Shown: one piece after another, positions 1 to 11,299 of the stretch
How the letters are laid out: each line of letters starts with the position of its first letter
Position numbering within the stretch: the first letter of the stretch is position 1
Source: Meghimatium bilineatum
Lineage: Eukaryota > Mollusca > Gastropoda > Stylommatophora > Philomycidae
Direction: 5' to 3'
Assembly (NCBI GenBank): GCA_034231615.1
Contig: CM067322.1
Coordinates: forward strand, 56,238,828 to 56,302,827
DNA: 64,000 nt
Translations under genes and position numbers: made by a program
Notes under the pieces: generated by a model
What the model was told of the DNA's origin: nothing
Databases searched by the model: none
Seen by the model: the letters and a program-made list of their open reading frames with translations, nothing else

Positions 1-2
1 AA

Positions 3-119
3 CAATTTATCTCAGAGCTAGAACAGAATATAAAATCTTCATTGCGGATAAATGACATTCCTCCACGATATATCCGGACTAATAGACAGCAGCTGATTTC
101 CAATTACTGGCGGATAGCC
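3..119 (+). CDS. Possible 3' end of an exon or element ORF cut by the window edge
   Basis: One frame is open from the first bases to a TGA near 119, about 38 codons. Its composition is protein-like (SELEQ, IPPRYIRTNRQQ, ISNYWRIA) and it has no start codon, so it would be the end of something outside the window. I do not recognise the protein. It could be a terminal exon or a LINE C-terminus; at this length it could also be chance. Confidence 0.2.
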
Positions 120-1069
120 TGAATTTAAGATTGCACTTTGACAACTCTATCAGCAACCAGGGATAGAAGATCAACTGTGGAGTGTTATTAAACGTGTCTG
201 TCATACAAATATAGTTTCTTCTGATGTGACAAGAAATTCTTTCGTAATGTGAGGGTTTGTGTGTTAGTTAAACTGTGTTGTTTTTCGTGAGAGATTTTTA
301 GTTCGATAAATATATAGGTCTATTCGACAATTATTGTGTACATTTTAATTGTAGGAAATAAGATTCAGATATGTTATGTTATTTACACACCAGTTAAAAA
401 ATAGAAATCAGGTCGAGTCATTAAGTAAGGATGCAACAGTACAAATTACAATCTGGAATATGGAGACTGATTAGCCCGACTGCAGTAACAAATATTCACC
501 TGCTTTGCTATTACAACAGATACCGGCATTCAATCAATGTTGCTTCATGCACACAAGAGGTAAACGAAGCGTTGCTCTCCGGTTGGCTTTTCACAGTGTG
601 GCCAACTCGTTTTATAAAAAATAAAAACGGTATTTTGGTGTGAAAAAGCAATTAAAAAATCACAAATATGTATTGGGCAAGTACTAAAAAAAGATAACTA
701 ATATTTTTTCATGTAAAAATTATGGGCTTGCACATTACAATTTATTATTAAAAGGTAATTTAAAAGAGCAAATTAATGCAAATCTGCCAAAAACAGAATC
801 ATACTATGTAGTTCATCACTATGTAGATGATTTCATGTTATATTTTCTCAAGTGATGTTCAAGATCAACGAAGCAGACGTTATAATTTGTTTCACGATCC
901 TATTGTTTCAAAATCATCGTGGGTCATCATCATCAGGTTGCCGTGTCAACTAGCGAAGGCGATCATGGATTTCCACATTCTTTATTTGCAGTATATTTTA
1001 TCAGGATCTTAGTTGACTATTAACAAAGTCATCTACTAAAGTTGACTATTAACTCCAGTCAGCGACTAT
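120..1069. other. Unannotated AT-rich stretch
   Basis: I see no recognisable gene or repeat family here. Short frames exist (for example 431-643) but have no recognisable domain. Near 1005-1060 the phrase GTTGACTATTAA occurs twice. Confidence 0.4.
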
Positions 1070-2049
1070 TTACATTCGACAAAGTAAAATACGACCAGAT
1101 TATAAAAATGCTAGAAGATATTAATATGGACAGCAAAGATCTTTGAATTGTGCGCAATATATACTGGCAACAAGAAGCAGCCATGACAGTGGATAATATA
1201 ACTGGGAAGTATGCACAAATAAACAAGGTGTACTCCAGGGATGTGTATTGTCACCAGATTTATTTTCTCTTTACAGCGAGAATATCTTGAGATCACTTAA
1301 GAATATGCCAGGCATTAAATTATGAGGACATAATATCAATAATCTACGATATGCAGATGATACTGTGTTGATAGCAGAAAAGCAAGAACATCTCCAAGAT
1401 CTGTTAAACAGGACGGTGATATAAAGTGAAAAAAGGTCTTAGTTTAAACATAAAAAAGACAGAAATAATGATCAAATCAGGAAATAGTTCCCACCAAATA
1501 GTAAAATAGTATTAAGTGAGAAAAACTTTAAGCAGGTGAATAGTTTCAAATATTTTGGAACATTAATAACTTCAGATAGTAAATGCAAGACCGAAATTAT
1601 AAGCAGAATAGGACAAGCAAAAGCAGCATTCCATAAAATGAAAAATTATCCTATGCAACAAGTGCATATCGATGGATACTAGAAAACGTGACTTCAAATG
1701 CTACATTGAACCAGTACTACTCTTTGTAAGTGAAACATGGCCAATAAATAAGACATCACAAAAATCATTGGAGGCAGCTGAAATGTGGTTTATCCGAAGA
1801 ATGTTACGCATTCCTTGGACAGCAAAGATTACTAATGAAGAATGTCTTAGAAGGATGGATGTGAAAAGATGCATATTGATAATATAAGAAAAAGACAGTC
1901 AACATTTATTGGGCACATAATGAGAAGAGGAGGCATTGAGAATATAGTGAAAACAGGAAAGATAGAAAGGAAAAAATAAAGGGGAAGACCAAGAGAAAAG
2001 ATTTTAGACAGTTTGACCAAATGGCTTCGATTGACGACACCAAAAGAGA

Positions 2050-2097
<48 letters not shown>

Positions 2098-2158
2098 TAA
2101 TGTACATGGATAAATATGATCGCCAACGCCATTCGGCACGGCACTTGATGATGATGAG
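1070..2158 (+). mobile_element. LINE D copy 1, broken reverse transcriptase with (TGA)n tail
   Basis: This is a decayed non-LTR retrotransposon. In order it shows an RT motif A remnant (TFDKVKY, near 1072), the SPDLFSLY segment, the catalytic box NLRYADDTVLIAE (1341-1380), the SFKYFGTLITSD segment and the C-terminal block GHIMRRGG...GRPRE. It ends MIANAIRHGT followed directly by four TGA triplets (2143-2154). Several frameshifts and stops show it is dead. The simple-repeat 3' tail is the usual 3' end of RTE-type LINEs. Related fragments lie at 11300-11650 and 11935-12480. A (TA)n expansion interrupts it near the 3' end. Confidence 0.85.
2052..2093. repeat. (TA)n microsatellite
   Basis: About 20 TA dinucleotides lie inside the 3' end of LINE D, so they expanded after insertion. 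They create isoleucine-tyrosine runs in translated frames that have no meaning. Confidence 0.95.
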
Positions 2159-2335
2159 TGGACTATTTGCCATGCCACGATGGCAAACTATCTAATATTT
2201 TCTCACGCTGTCGTCCTCGATCTCTTTCCTTTAAACTTGCCTGGTTAATCTATTTTATAACGTGTTAAAAAAATAACACCCGGTTCTCCATCACAAATCG
2301 CTTATAATGACAACAGTATTTACCATAACATGTAG

Positions 2336-2625
2336 CTTCATAATCGACATACACTTTTTAGCTGCACCATGAACCAACATTTTTAGCTGTATAATCAAAC
2401 AAACATTTTTAGCTGTATCATCAACAAACATTTTTAGCCGCATAATCAACCATCATTTTTAGCTGCATCATCAATCATCCTTTTTAGCAGCAACCAATCA
2501 ACCAACATTTTTAGCTGTATCATAAATCAAAATTTTTAGCAGCACAGTCAACATTTTAACTGAACCATGAACCAACATTTTTAGCAGCACCATCAAGCAA
2601 CATTTTTAGCAAGACGAAACTGTAC
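2336..2625. repeat. Degenerate minisatellite of about 28 bp (ACATTTTTAGC core)
   Basis: The core ACATTTTTAGCTG recurs roughly every 27-29 bp about ten times, with diverged spacers of the form CATCAACCAA. It has no coding potential and both boundaries are gradual. Confidence 0.85.
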
Positions 2626-2650
2626 ATGGTTAAATAGTTGGAGACATTCA

Positions 2651-3276
2651 CCTGCAGTTAAACATATAATTAATCTGTAACACATGATCGTTATCTGACG
2701 CCTGAAGTTAAACATATAATTAATCTGTAACACGTGATCGATATATGACGCCTGCAGTCTTCTTCTTCTTCTTCATCGTTCTTCAGTCAGATATCAGGTT
2801 ACAGCACCAATAGCTTCAATGAATTGTGTGATTAGCTTCAGGTCATCCATGGAACCCCTCAAGTCTGAAAGAAGTGCCGTCTCAGTAGGCCATATTTTCT
2901 CCCTCTCTTCTTGGTAGAGTTGACAGGCATGAAGAATGTGTTCTGCAGTCTCTGGGCTCAGTCCACAGTTGCACAGGTCTGTCTCACCAATCTTCAGCTT
3001 TCGGAACATGTGACTTCTCAGTCTGCGCTTGCAGTTAAACATATAATTAATCTGTAACACGTGATTGTTATCTGAAAATTGCAGTAAAACATATAATTAA
3101 TCTGTAACACATGATCGTTATCTGACGCTTGCAGTTAAACATATAATTAATCTGTAACACACGATCGTTATCTGACGCCTGCAGTTAAACATATAATTAA
3201 TCTGTAACACACGATCGTTATCTGACGCTTGCAGTTAAACATATAATTAATCTGTAACACGTGATCGTTACCTGAT
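2651..3276. repeat. 50-bp minisatellite interrupted by a LINE
   Basis: The unit begins CCTGCAGTTAAACATATAAT and ends GATCGTTATCTGACG. Units start at 2651 and 2701, then after an inserted LINE at 3028, 3078, 3128, 3178 and 3228, so the period is exactly 50 bp. The array is split between 2757 and 3028; the left stub CCTGCAG and right start CTTGCAG look like the duplicated target. Confidence 0.93.
2758..3027 (-). mobile_element. 5'-truncated RNase H-type LINE 3' end with (GAA)n tail
   Basis: On the minus strand this encodes an unbroken C-terminus of about 76 residues. It runs from RRLRSHMFRKLKIGE, through a CxC...H...C zinc-knuckle-like motif (LCNCG, AEHILHAC), to a stop at 2794. Its 3' UTR ends GAACGATGAAGAAGAAG, a (GAA)n tail on the left side. 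The reading frame is clean, so the insertion is young. It landed inside the 50-bp minisatellite. It belongs to the same broad group as LINE C but is a different subfamily. Confidence 0.85.
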
Positions 3277-3312
3277 AAATAGCTTAAACTTCTATTGCGA
3301 GAACTATTCCTT

Positions 3313-3572
3313 CTTAAATTCGTAATTCTTGAGACTAACGGGAATTGAACCAGTCCGTTCAACGGCACCAAATTGCCTAGCAAATATTGAACACGCGTTC
3401 TTCCGTACTTGACTAACCGCATCTTGTTTAGTCAAGTATGGAAGAACGCGTGTTCAATAGTTGCTAGGCGATTTGGTGCCGTTGAACGGACTGGTTCAAA
3501 TCCCGTTAGTCTCTAGAATTTTAAAAAAATTGTCCTCTGGCTTCCTACTTATATTTAATTGTTAAAATTCAT
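3313..3572 (+). mobile_element. tRNA-like inverted-dimer (foldback) element, copy A, core lost
   Basis: Two arms (3324-3417 and 3426-3520) are nearly perfect reverse complements with an 8-base loop, so the DNA or RNA can fold into a hairpin of about 94 bp. Each arm, read outward, carries an A-box-like TAGTCAAGTAYGG and a B-box-like GGTTCAA...CC, as in tRNA-derived promoters. A one-sided tail (CCTCTGGCTTCCTACTT, to 3561) follows the right arm. CTTAAATTCGT before and GTTAAAATTCAT after look like an imperfect target duplication. Copies B and C retain a core between the arms. Confidence 0.8.
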
Positions 3573-3837
3573 AGTACTTTTATTGTTACATCAGGGCTAA
3601 CCGCCAGTGCAGAGGGCGCACTATCCTATGTTTAAAGACCACAGCCGTTTTTACAGCCTACTTCCCATATGTAATTAACATATCGCTAGGTCATACTCTG
3701 TATATAATCATATAATCTGTCCTTTATAAAGTACTGTATGCAATACAGGGTTAAATCTGTGTCCGTAACTCCAATAACACATTGTAGTGGACTTTTCATC
3801 AATTTCTAAGGGGAAATTCAGTCCTTTCGAGTTTTCA

Positions 3838-3885
<48 letters not shown>

Positions 3886-3974
3886 TATAATCATTGTATA
3901 TTTTATCAACACTACTTGTCATAAAGTTAGTGTAAATAGATAATGACATTCTGCTTTACTTTCTCCGAATAGCA
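3573..3974. repeat. Unannotated stretch with a (TA)n microsatellite at 3842-3889
   Basis: Apart from the TA run I see no recognisable feature here. Confidence 0.7.
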
Positions 3975-5517
3975 TCAAGATATGTAAATAACTTAAATTT
4001 CACCCTTGAAGAGGTAAAACAAACATTAAGAAATTAAAAAAACAATAAAGCAGCAGGCCAAGATGACATCACAAGTGAAATGTTAAAAGCAGCAAATGAT
4101 AATACCTTGTCATTTTTACTGAATATTTTCAATATGATTTGGAAAAACGAATGCCCACCCCAACAATGGAAAAATGGCATCATTATCAAATTACCAAAAA
4201 AAGGAGACCTAACAAATTGTGATAATTAGAAGGGAATCCCACTGATATCCGTACCTGGCAAAATTCTTTGTAATATGATGCTTGCAAGATTAAAGTCATC
4301 CTTAGACAAAAGACTTAGAGAAGAGCAGTCAGGCTTTAGACCAGGTCGTTCCTGCCGTGACCATATATTCACTCGTAGAACAATAATAGAAGAATGTTTA
4401 GAATTTAGATCTAATCTCATAATAAACTTCGTTGATTTTCAAAAAGCCTTCACAGCATCCATCGCTTTGGGAAATTTTAAAAATATAGTGATTACAAAAT
4501 AAATATATCAATGTGGTAAAATCATTCTATACCAACTCAAAAAGCTGTGTTAGAACAGAAAAAGGCAATTCAGAATGGTTCCCTGTGATTACTGGTGTTA
4601 AACAAGACTGCCCTATGTCACCATTACTATTCAATATCGCAATTGACTGAGCTATGAGAAAAAACACATCCAACACAAATTTAGGAATCAAATGGATAAA
4701 TAAAACAATATTAGAAGACCCGGATTTTGCCGATGATCTTGCACTATTGAGTGAAAACCATCAAGATGCACAAACAAAAACTGATAGATAAAAACTCATT
4801 GCAGGACAAATAGGTCTCCAAATAAATTCAGCAAAAACAAAATTTATGGACTTCACCAATTCAACTAACGAAATTACTTTAAATGGACAACTTGAAAAAG
4901 TACAGAAATTCTCCTATCTAGGAAGCAAATTAACACTCGACGGTGATGTCATGCCAGAAATTACAACTCGCATTGCCCTAGAATCAAGTGCAATTAACAG
5001 ACTGTCTAATATCTGGAAGTCAAAGTCAATCAGCACACGCACGAAAATGCGCTTATTTAATTCCTGCGTTATTCCGGTGCTATCATATGGATGTGAGAGC
5101 TGGAAAAGCTCTTTATCTTCAGAAAAGAAATTACTGAGTTTCGAGAGCAAATGTCTTCGTAGGATAACTAACACCCATTGGAGTGAATTCAAGTCGAATG
5201 ATAAAATCAGAGAAAAGACACATAAAAATTTCATCACAGATGTTATCAGAAAACGCCGTTGGTCCTACATCGGGCATGTCCTACGAAATATCCTAATATC
5301 AAATGTCCTACCTAGCATGGATACCTACAGGCAAAAGAGCAAGGGGTAGACCAAAAGAAACACTCAGAAGAACAATACTTAGAGAAAGTAAAACAACCAA
5401 TTTTCATACTATGCAAGAACTGCACAGAATAGCTTTGAACAGACATAATTGGAGAGATCTGACCTCTGCCCTATGCGCTAACTTCAGCGCAAAAGGAAAA
5501 TGAATGAATGAAAATGA
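3975..5517 (+). mobile_element. LINE B copy 1, near-complete but broken RT with (TGAA)n tail
   Basis: This is a non-LTR retrotransposon RT and C-terminal region. It reads KAAGQDDITSEMLK, then KLPKKGDLTNCDN, EEQSGFRPGRSCRDHIFT, catalytic motif A FVDFQKAF, motif C FADDLALLSE (near 4724), FSYLGSKLTLDGD, RRWSYIGHVLR and GKRARGRPKETLRRT. It ends NFSAKGK and then TGAATGAATGAA. The longest open stretch is 4846-5349; a frameshift near 5300 moves the last part to another frame (5303-5503). No endonuclease domain is visible upstream, so it is 5'-truncated. The near-identical 3' end at 45162-45630 confirms the family. Confidence 0.9.
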
Positions 5518-5550
5518 TGTAAATAACGTAGTTGTATCATAAACAGCAGA

Positions 5551-5838
5551 GATTCATGCTCAGAACAAGCTTGAAGTATATACTTGGTACTCTGCGCTGC
5601 CTGTCCACATGGCAGTGTTGCCAATTTCGAATTAAGTGTACATGTTACTACGGAGTCGTTTGTGTTCTGTTCTGAGGCTTAGAATTACAACTTGTTCTGA
5701 TCTATTTATAATGCGATAGTCATCTTGTGTTGGTGTTTGTGGTTTTCTTATTGACGTGATAATCTCTTTTTTTCTAATGGTATGTGATTAGTACATCTGG
5801 TTGGTCTTCGGAAGCACCTTCCTTAGCAAGTTGGCATT
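5551..5838 (-). mobile_element. Internal fragment of LINE C (RNase H LINE), copy 3
   Basis: The plus strand matches base for base, with scattered changes, the segments at 30885-31165 and 54620-54880. It covers the zinc-knuckle and RLRTGHNRL part of LINE C on the minus strand. It lacks the 8 bases present in copy 1 at the CACATG repeat, as copy 2 does. Both ends are truncated and it has no tail. Confidence 0.85.
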
Positions 5839-5924
5839 GCCAGATGACTGAAACGGTTTGTGGACAAACTTGAGATAGAAAAAAGCAAAAATGGCCAAAC
5901 GTGGCAATTGTGAATAATCATCTT

Positions 5925-6240
5925 ATCATCATTAAGTGCCTTCTCCGCAATGAAGTTGGATGCAACAGATCTCCAACATCCCCTGTCTCTTGTTTTGGTT
6001 GTGCACTCTGCTTGACTATAACCTGTCTATCATGTGATGTTACTCTCCCACTTGTATCTCTGTCTGCCTCTTGCTAGTCTCCCTCCTATTTTACCCTCAA
6101 GTACGGTCTTCAATAAATTGTCATGTCTTTTCATATGTTCACAATATTTTATTTGCTTGATCTTTATTTCCTTTAATAATTTTTTTAATACATATTAAGT
6201 GTTGTTAGAACCTCTTTGTTTTATTTACTTTCTTTACTGA
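5925..6240 (-). mobile_element. LINE A 3' end, inverted relative to its neighbour
   Basis: The sequence from TCATCATTAAGTGCC onward is the reverse complement of the LINE A 3' end (compare 7240-7572). It includes the segment for CGDGT, the TTRDRR segment and the LLEGKV region. It runs straight into a plus-strand LINE A copy, giving an inverted repeat separated by about 1 kb. Confidence 0.85.
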
Positions 6241-7572
6241 TACCTAAAGACCTAACATCATCAATATTCATACCACTACCTAAGAAGCCCAGGGCTGTGG
6301 ACTGTACAGAATATAGAACAATAAGTCTAATGAGTCATATAACTAAAATACTTCTCAACATAATACATGAAAGAATTAAGAACAAGATAGATATGGAGGT
6401 CGGTGAAGAACAATTCGGTTTTAGGAAAAGCAAAGGTACCAGAGAAGCTATACTGAGTATCCGGCTAGTAATAGATAAATATATAGAAGTCCAAAAAGTA
6501 TCTATATTTGCTTCATAGATTACAGCCTTTGACAGAGTCCAACAAGAAAAATTAATCGAATGTCTTCAAGAAATAGGCATAGATGGAAAAGACATCAGAC
6601 TGATTAGAATATATATTGGGAACAAACTGCATCAATAAGGTGTGAAAACAGCTACTCTCCATACATAGAAATAAGAAGAGGGATAAGACAAGGATACATT
6701 TTATCACCAAGCCTATTTAATATCTACACAGAGAATATCTTTAAAAATATAGAAGAAATACAAGGACTCAAGATCAATGGGAAAATAATAAACAAACTTA
6801 GATATGCAGATGACACTGTTCTTTTGGCAGAAAGTGAACATGAACTACAAGGACTAATAGATCAAGTCAATAAATCAAGTAATGAATATGGACTGGATCC
6901 AAAAAACAAAAACCATGATAATCAGCAACGACACAGAATAACAGGAGGTAAACGTAAAAATACATGGAGAGAAACTACAACAAGTAATTGGACAAATAAT
7001 CACAAAGGATGGCAGATGTGAAACAAAAGTTAAAAGGAGAATAGGAATGGTTAAAAGTATCTTCAATGACATGAGGAAATTATTAATATCTAAACAAATT
7101 ATAAACAAGTTAAAAATGAGAATTATAAAATGCTACATCTATTCTATATTAATGCAAGGCTCAGAAACATGGACACTAAATAAACAATTAGAAGACAAAA
7201 TTGATGTCTTTGAGATGTGGGTATATAGGAGAATAGGGAGAACATCATGGAAAGAGAAGAAAACAAATAAAGAGGTGCTAAAGACACTTAATATGAAGAA
7301 AGAACTACTAAGATAAATAAAGATCAGGCAAATAAAATACTTTGGACACATTAAAAGACATGACACCTTATTGAAGACCTTACTTGAGGGTAAAGTCAAA
7401 GGGAAGCGAGCAAGAGGTAGGCAGAGGAAGAGATACAAGTGGGAGAGTAACATCACACGATGGACAGGTTACAGTCTAACAGAGTACACCACCAAGACAA
7501 GAGACAGGAGATGTTGGTGATACGTTGCAGCCAACCTTCGTTGCGGAGACGGCACTTAATGATAATGATGAC
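6240..7572 (+). mobile_element. LINE A copy, broken RT through to (TGA)n-like tail
   Basis: RT motifs occur in order: FIPLPKKPRAVDCTEYRTIS, EEQFGFRKSKGTREA, a motif A remnant around AFDRVQQ, and RYADDTVLLAE with the catalytic YADD split by a frameshift (6798-6840). These are followed by RRIGMVKSIFNDMRKL, GSETWTLNKQLEDK, IKYFGHIKRHDTLLKTLL and RGRQR. It ends GDGT, then TAATGATAATGATGA. Several frameshifts and stops make it dead. The intact 3' half is seen at 56125-56877. Confidence 0.9.
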
Positions 7573-7577
7573 TGTTA

Positions 7578-8262
7578 CTCAAAGTAAAATTGAGAGTGAA
7601 CACGAGTTATGGAAAACGGATGACGGTAGAGGTAGACACAGAGGTGTGAGGGTGCTAGTCGAGGAAGAACTTCACGGCCGTGAGACCTTCTGTGTGTGTT
7701 GTGGAGGTGTAAAGGGAGCAGACATCCAGTAGAAAGAGCCGATAGGTGTGAGCAGGGGACAGTGAAATAGAGGCAAAGATGGATTTGGCATGGTTAATAT
7801 TTTTCAAGAATGTAGGAAAATGCTCCACTAATGGATGGAAGACACTATCCAAGAAGTCAGAAATATGTTCAGTAGGGCAGAAACACACAGAGACAATGAG
7901 TCTGCACGAGTTGAAAGGCTTGTGGATTTTTGGCAACATACACTGCTTGAAAACAGTGCAGGTCTACCCACACTGCTTACCTTGAGGCACAGAGCGGCAT
8001 CTGAATTAGGCAGGATGTTGTCAGCTATTAAATCTTTAATGGTGGTAGAGACTGTTTCGTCGTGGAGAACAATCGGGTCTTTCTTGAACGTTTTGGCCCT
8101 GTGGAACTGATAGAACTGATAGGGATGAGATAGGTGAGCCTGACCCTCTGTTAGATAGAGGTCCTTGCGCCAGACAACACCAGCGCCCCCTTCCATTCTC
8201 GGGCGGTTTGATAACAATTTCGTCACGGCTGCTAAGTTGTTTCAGAGCACGAGACTCGGCCA
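7578..8262 (-). mobile_element. Penelope-like element copy 1, inverted 5' half of the RT
   Basis: The minus strand encodes the N-terminal part of a PLE reverse transcriptase. It reads ALKQLSSRDEIVIKPPENG, VVWRKDLYLTE, KDLIADNILPNSDAALCLKV, LPKIHKP, IVS...TEHISDFLD and LLDVCSLYTS, the TLDVxSLYT-type motif A, with frameshifts. It then runs to a FTL-type segment that normally precedes the FDGHFFDQ segment. That next segment begins at 8263 on the opposite strand. The element has therefore been split and its 5' half flipped in place. Confidence 0.88.
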
Positions 8263-9700
8263 TTGAGTTTGACGGGCACTTCTTTGACCAAATAATTGGG
8301 GTCGCCATGGGCACTTAAATGGGGCCTTGATATGTCTGCTTGTTCATGGCCCACCTTGAGCACCACGTATGGGAATGCTATGGGAGGGGAGCCCTTTCCA
8401 TTGATGCTCCATAGGTATATCGATGATGGGATCGCCATCACTGGAATTAATGAGGCTGACCTGGCACGCTACATACAATTCATTTACAATCCTCATCCGG
8501 CCATCAAGTTCACATCGGAGATCTCCACCTGGTATGTTAACTTCCTGGACATCACTATCCAACCCTTCTGTCTCATCTCATCGGTACACTACAAACCGAC
8601 TTAACCGACTGATGTCCATATCTTTCTTCTTTACACCTCTTCTCATTCTTTTGTCTGTCGGGATTCCCTTCCAACCTCCTAACTTCTTCGTCTCCGGCGC
8701 TTATGTAGTTGCGAGGACTACTTCCTCGAGAAAGCCTACGAGATGACAGATTTCTTCCGCTGTCGCCTATACCCCGAGAGAGTCCTCAGGTCTCTCCTTC
8801 AGGTCACATCTTCCTCGAGTGTACAGTATCTCCCGCCAGGATACCCTCGTGAACACTCTGAAGTCTTCTTCTTCTGACAGGGTCAAGCTTGCTCTCACTT
8901 TCCACCTCCATAACACTTCCGTTCGTTGTTTCCTGCTTCGTCAATTTCCTCTTGTCCAGTCAGAACGCGAGACGCGGAAAGTGTTCTGTGACACCCCTCT
9001 TGTTGCTTACAGACGTGACAAGAACCCCAGTGATCTTCTGGTCCGGAGTCACTTCCAACCTGACGTTCCTAATCATTTCGGCACCATCAGCAATTATGCA
9101 GCAAATGCTTCACCTGTGCCTCTGCTACCCAGACTCGGTCAGTCATATTCCCTAAAGCCACCTTCACCATTGAGGAAAGCTTCACATGTGTGTCCCGCAA
9201 TGTCATCTATACCATCATATGCAAGCGTTGCGACATGGCATATATAGGTGAAACTGGAAGGAGGCTCGCAGACCGATTCTGTGAACAATTATATAGCGTA
9301 AACAACCACTTGGGTTATCCTTTAGACGTCCACTTCAATGGCACGGGCCATCAGGGTGCCCAGGACATGCAGGTTACGGCCATTAAGTCGTGCTTCTCGT
9401 GCTTCTCAAGTCTTGTTCTTTAAAACCGCTGTTTTTACCAATATGGCACTTTTAAACCCGACGTCATCAATGAGCGCCTGTCTCATGTATGATTCTAGTT
9501 GTTCCATAGTTTCTATTTGTTTTGTGTAATTTTTGTATATTCCTTATCCGGTGTCGTTTCACCTATTCAGGTAAATCTATATTACACATTCCAATGGACA
9601 CGTCGATATCCTTACTGTCCGTTTTCTGTTGTATATTTTAATTTAATTTAAATTTGTATCTTGATAAATACCTTTTGATAGAAACGTCGATGTGTGTGTG
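8263..9700 (+). mobile_element. Penelope-like element copy 1, 3' half with GIY-YIG endonuclease and 3' UTR
   Basis: This begins FEFDGHFFDQIIGVAMGT and carries the RT active site RYIDDGIAI, YIDD at about 8416-8427. It continues through NFLDITIQP, the thumb region MTDFFRCRLYPE, and the QSERETRKVF and LVAYRRDKNPSDLLV segments. It ends with the GIY-YIG nuclease (NVIYTIICKRCDMAYIGETG at about 9199-9255, then GRRLADRF). GIY-YIG fused after RT is diagnostic of PLEs. Multiple frameshifts kill it. The 3' UTR reaches a GAAACGTCGATGTGTG signature near 9681. Confidence 0.9.
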
Positions 9701-10480
9701 CTGCTATGTGTGTATTTAGTAATTAGAAAATATTCATTACCCTATTCCTAGATTTACCGGTTATGAGGAATACACGATTTGATTGACATTTTACAAAAGA
9801 ACGCTTTATGCAAAATGCTAAACATCACAGTTTCGTGTCAAAAACACACGTTTCTGATATATTGCTTGTGATTAATTGTGTCTAAGCTGAATTGTGAAAT
9901 CAACTAAACATGCAACCCCTTTATTTGTAAAACTAATTCGATCTACTAAATCTATATCATGTTCCCTCGGCTCAGTTTTCAATTTATCATACAGAATTTC
10001 TGATTTTATTGATGATATAGGAATTATACCTACAAATTCATTTTTTTACTCTAATGTTTTCATTAAAACGTCCCACCATTGAAATCAATATTTTGTGTAT
10101 GGCAATATCGATCGACTGTTCCATGAGATATATAAATACATAACATCTACCATATACTTTGATAGATGTTTGTGAATAAACACTCATCATACGTTTAATA
10201 ACCAGAGTACACTTAATCTTGTGCACTTTTATATTTGTAACAATGAAACCTTCTCTGTGATTTCTCTTACATCCTCAATTGCTCAGCAGCCGCCATTGTT
10301 GCTGTGATAAATGCAACAACTACTGTTACCTTAATTGCTGTTTTTATAAAGTTAACTAAATGACCCGAGCGCTCTCTCTCTACATACACAAGCACTTTAA
10401 GGGTTAAAATTGGATGTATTAGATTTATGCATTAAATAAACTTTGTTCATTATATTTTAAAACTTAGTTTTTAACTATGT
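9701..10480. other. Unannotated AT-rich stretch
   Basis: I see no recognisable gene, RT fragment or tandem array here. Confidence 0.5.
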
Positions 10481-10481
10481 A

Positions 10482-10570
10482 GGTACATCAATAGTTTGAG
10501 ATATGCAGATGGCACAACTCTGAAACATCTACACGATTTAATTAATACAGTAGTAGAAATAATATTATTA
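10482..10570 (+). mobile_element. Scrap of LINE RT around the catalytic box
   Basis: The translation gives INSLRYADGTTL with YADG in place of YADD, followed by DLINTVVE, matching the start of the post-catalytic segment in LINEs A and D. Nothing recognisable continues on either side. Confidence 0.4.
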
Positions 10571-10659
10571 AAATACAAACCTGATTGTTGGATTTTCTGT
10601 CGCTTTTTGGTAATCATCTAATTGCAAACATAAAAAAACAAAGGCGTTTTCTTGGATGA

Positions 10660-11095
10660 TTGGTTGCTGATCCAGCAGTCCATGGGCTCATGTCCTTTGA
10701 CCTAATGCCATTAAATGACATTATATTTCTGGGAAGTCTGTGGATTTTCGGCCCACTCCGGGACAGAGCCAGAGAATAACTATCACACCTCCAGGAAGGT
10801 ACGTTTCAACCTATGCACTGCTCCTAGTCACTGTATCCAAGATAGGGTTCACTGTGCTCATTCCTCGCCACCAACTGACTACTGGTTATGCCGAACTTCT
10901 CTATTGCTCGAGGCATGCAACCAAATGTTCAAGTCAAAAGGATTGTCACGTCCTGAGTCACTGCGCCTCTATAATGGGTTTCAGCCATATGAAAAAACAG
11001 TGCTGTCAGTTTCCTCCTCCCCAGTGCTGCACAGTACCTCTCTAGCTCCCTCCCAACCACAGAGGGTGCATACATATGTATTCAGGTAAACATGA
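10660..11095. other. Unannotated segment with a longer open frame
   Basis: A plus frame is open for 124 codons at 10715-11089 and a second for 101 codons at 10740-11045. Base composition is more balanced than in the flanks. I recognise no domain in either frame and cannot tell a decayed repeat from a unique exon. Confidence 0.3.
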
Positions 11096-11299
11096 AACAC
11101 ATTTCAACAACAAAATAAAATCATAACTGTATAGATGACGTGCCATGAAGCTTCTAAAAGAAAATAACCTCAATATAACGACATGTCATCCACTAAGGTT
11201 TTCTGTTGCATGGGTGGTATGTCTAGTAGGCCATTGGTGAGACTCACAGAGGCAACCACATGGCGTTTTCTTAAACAGCAAGAAGTCAGAAGCAATGGT

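Noticed and set aside
3426..3520. Functional leucine- or serine-type tRNA in the palindrome arm
   Set aside because: A- and B-box-like motifs exist but spacing is about 51 bases and no anticodon arm folds well. Treated as tRNA-like element sequence.
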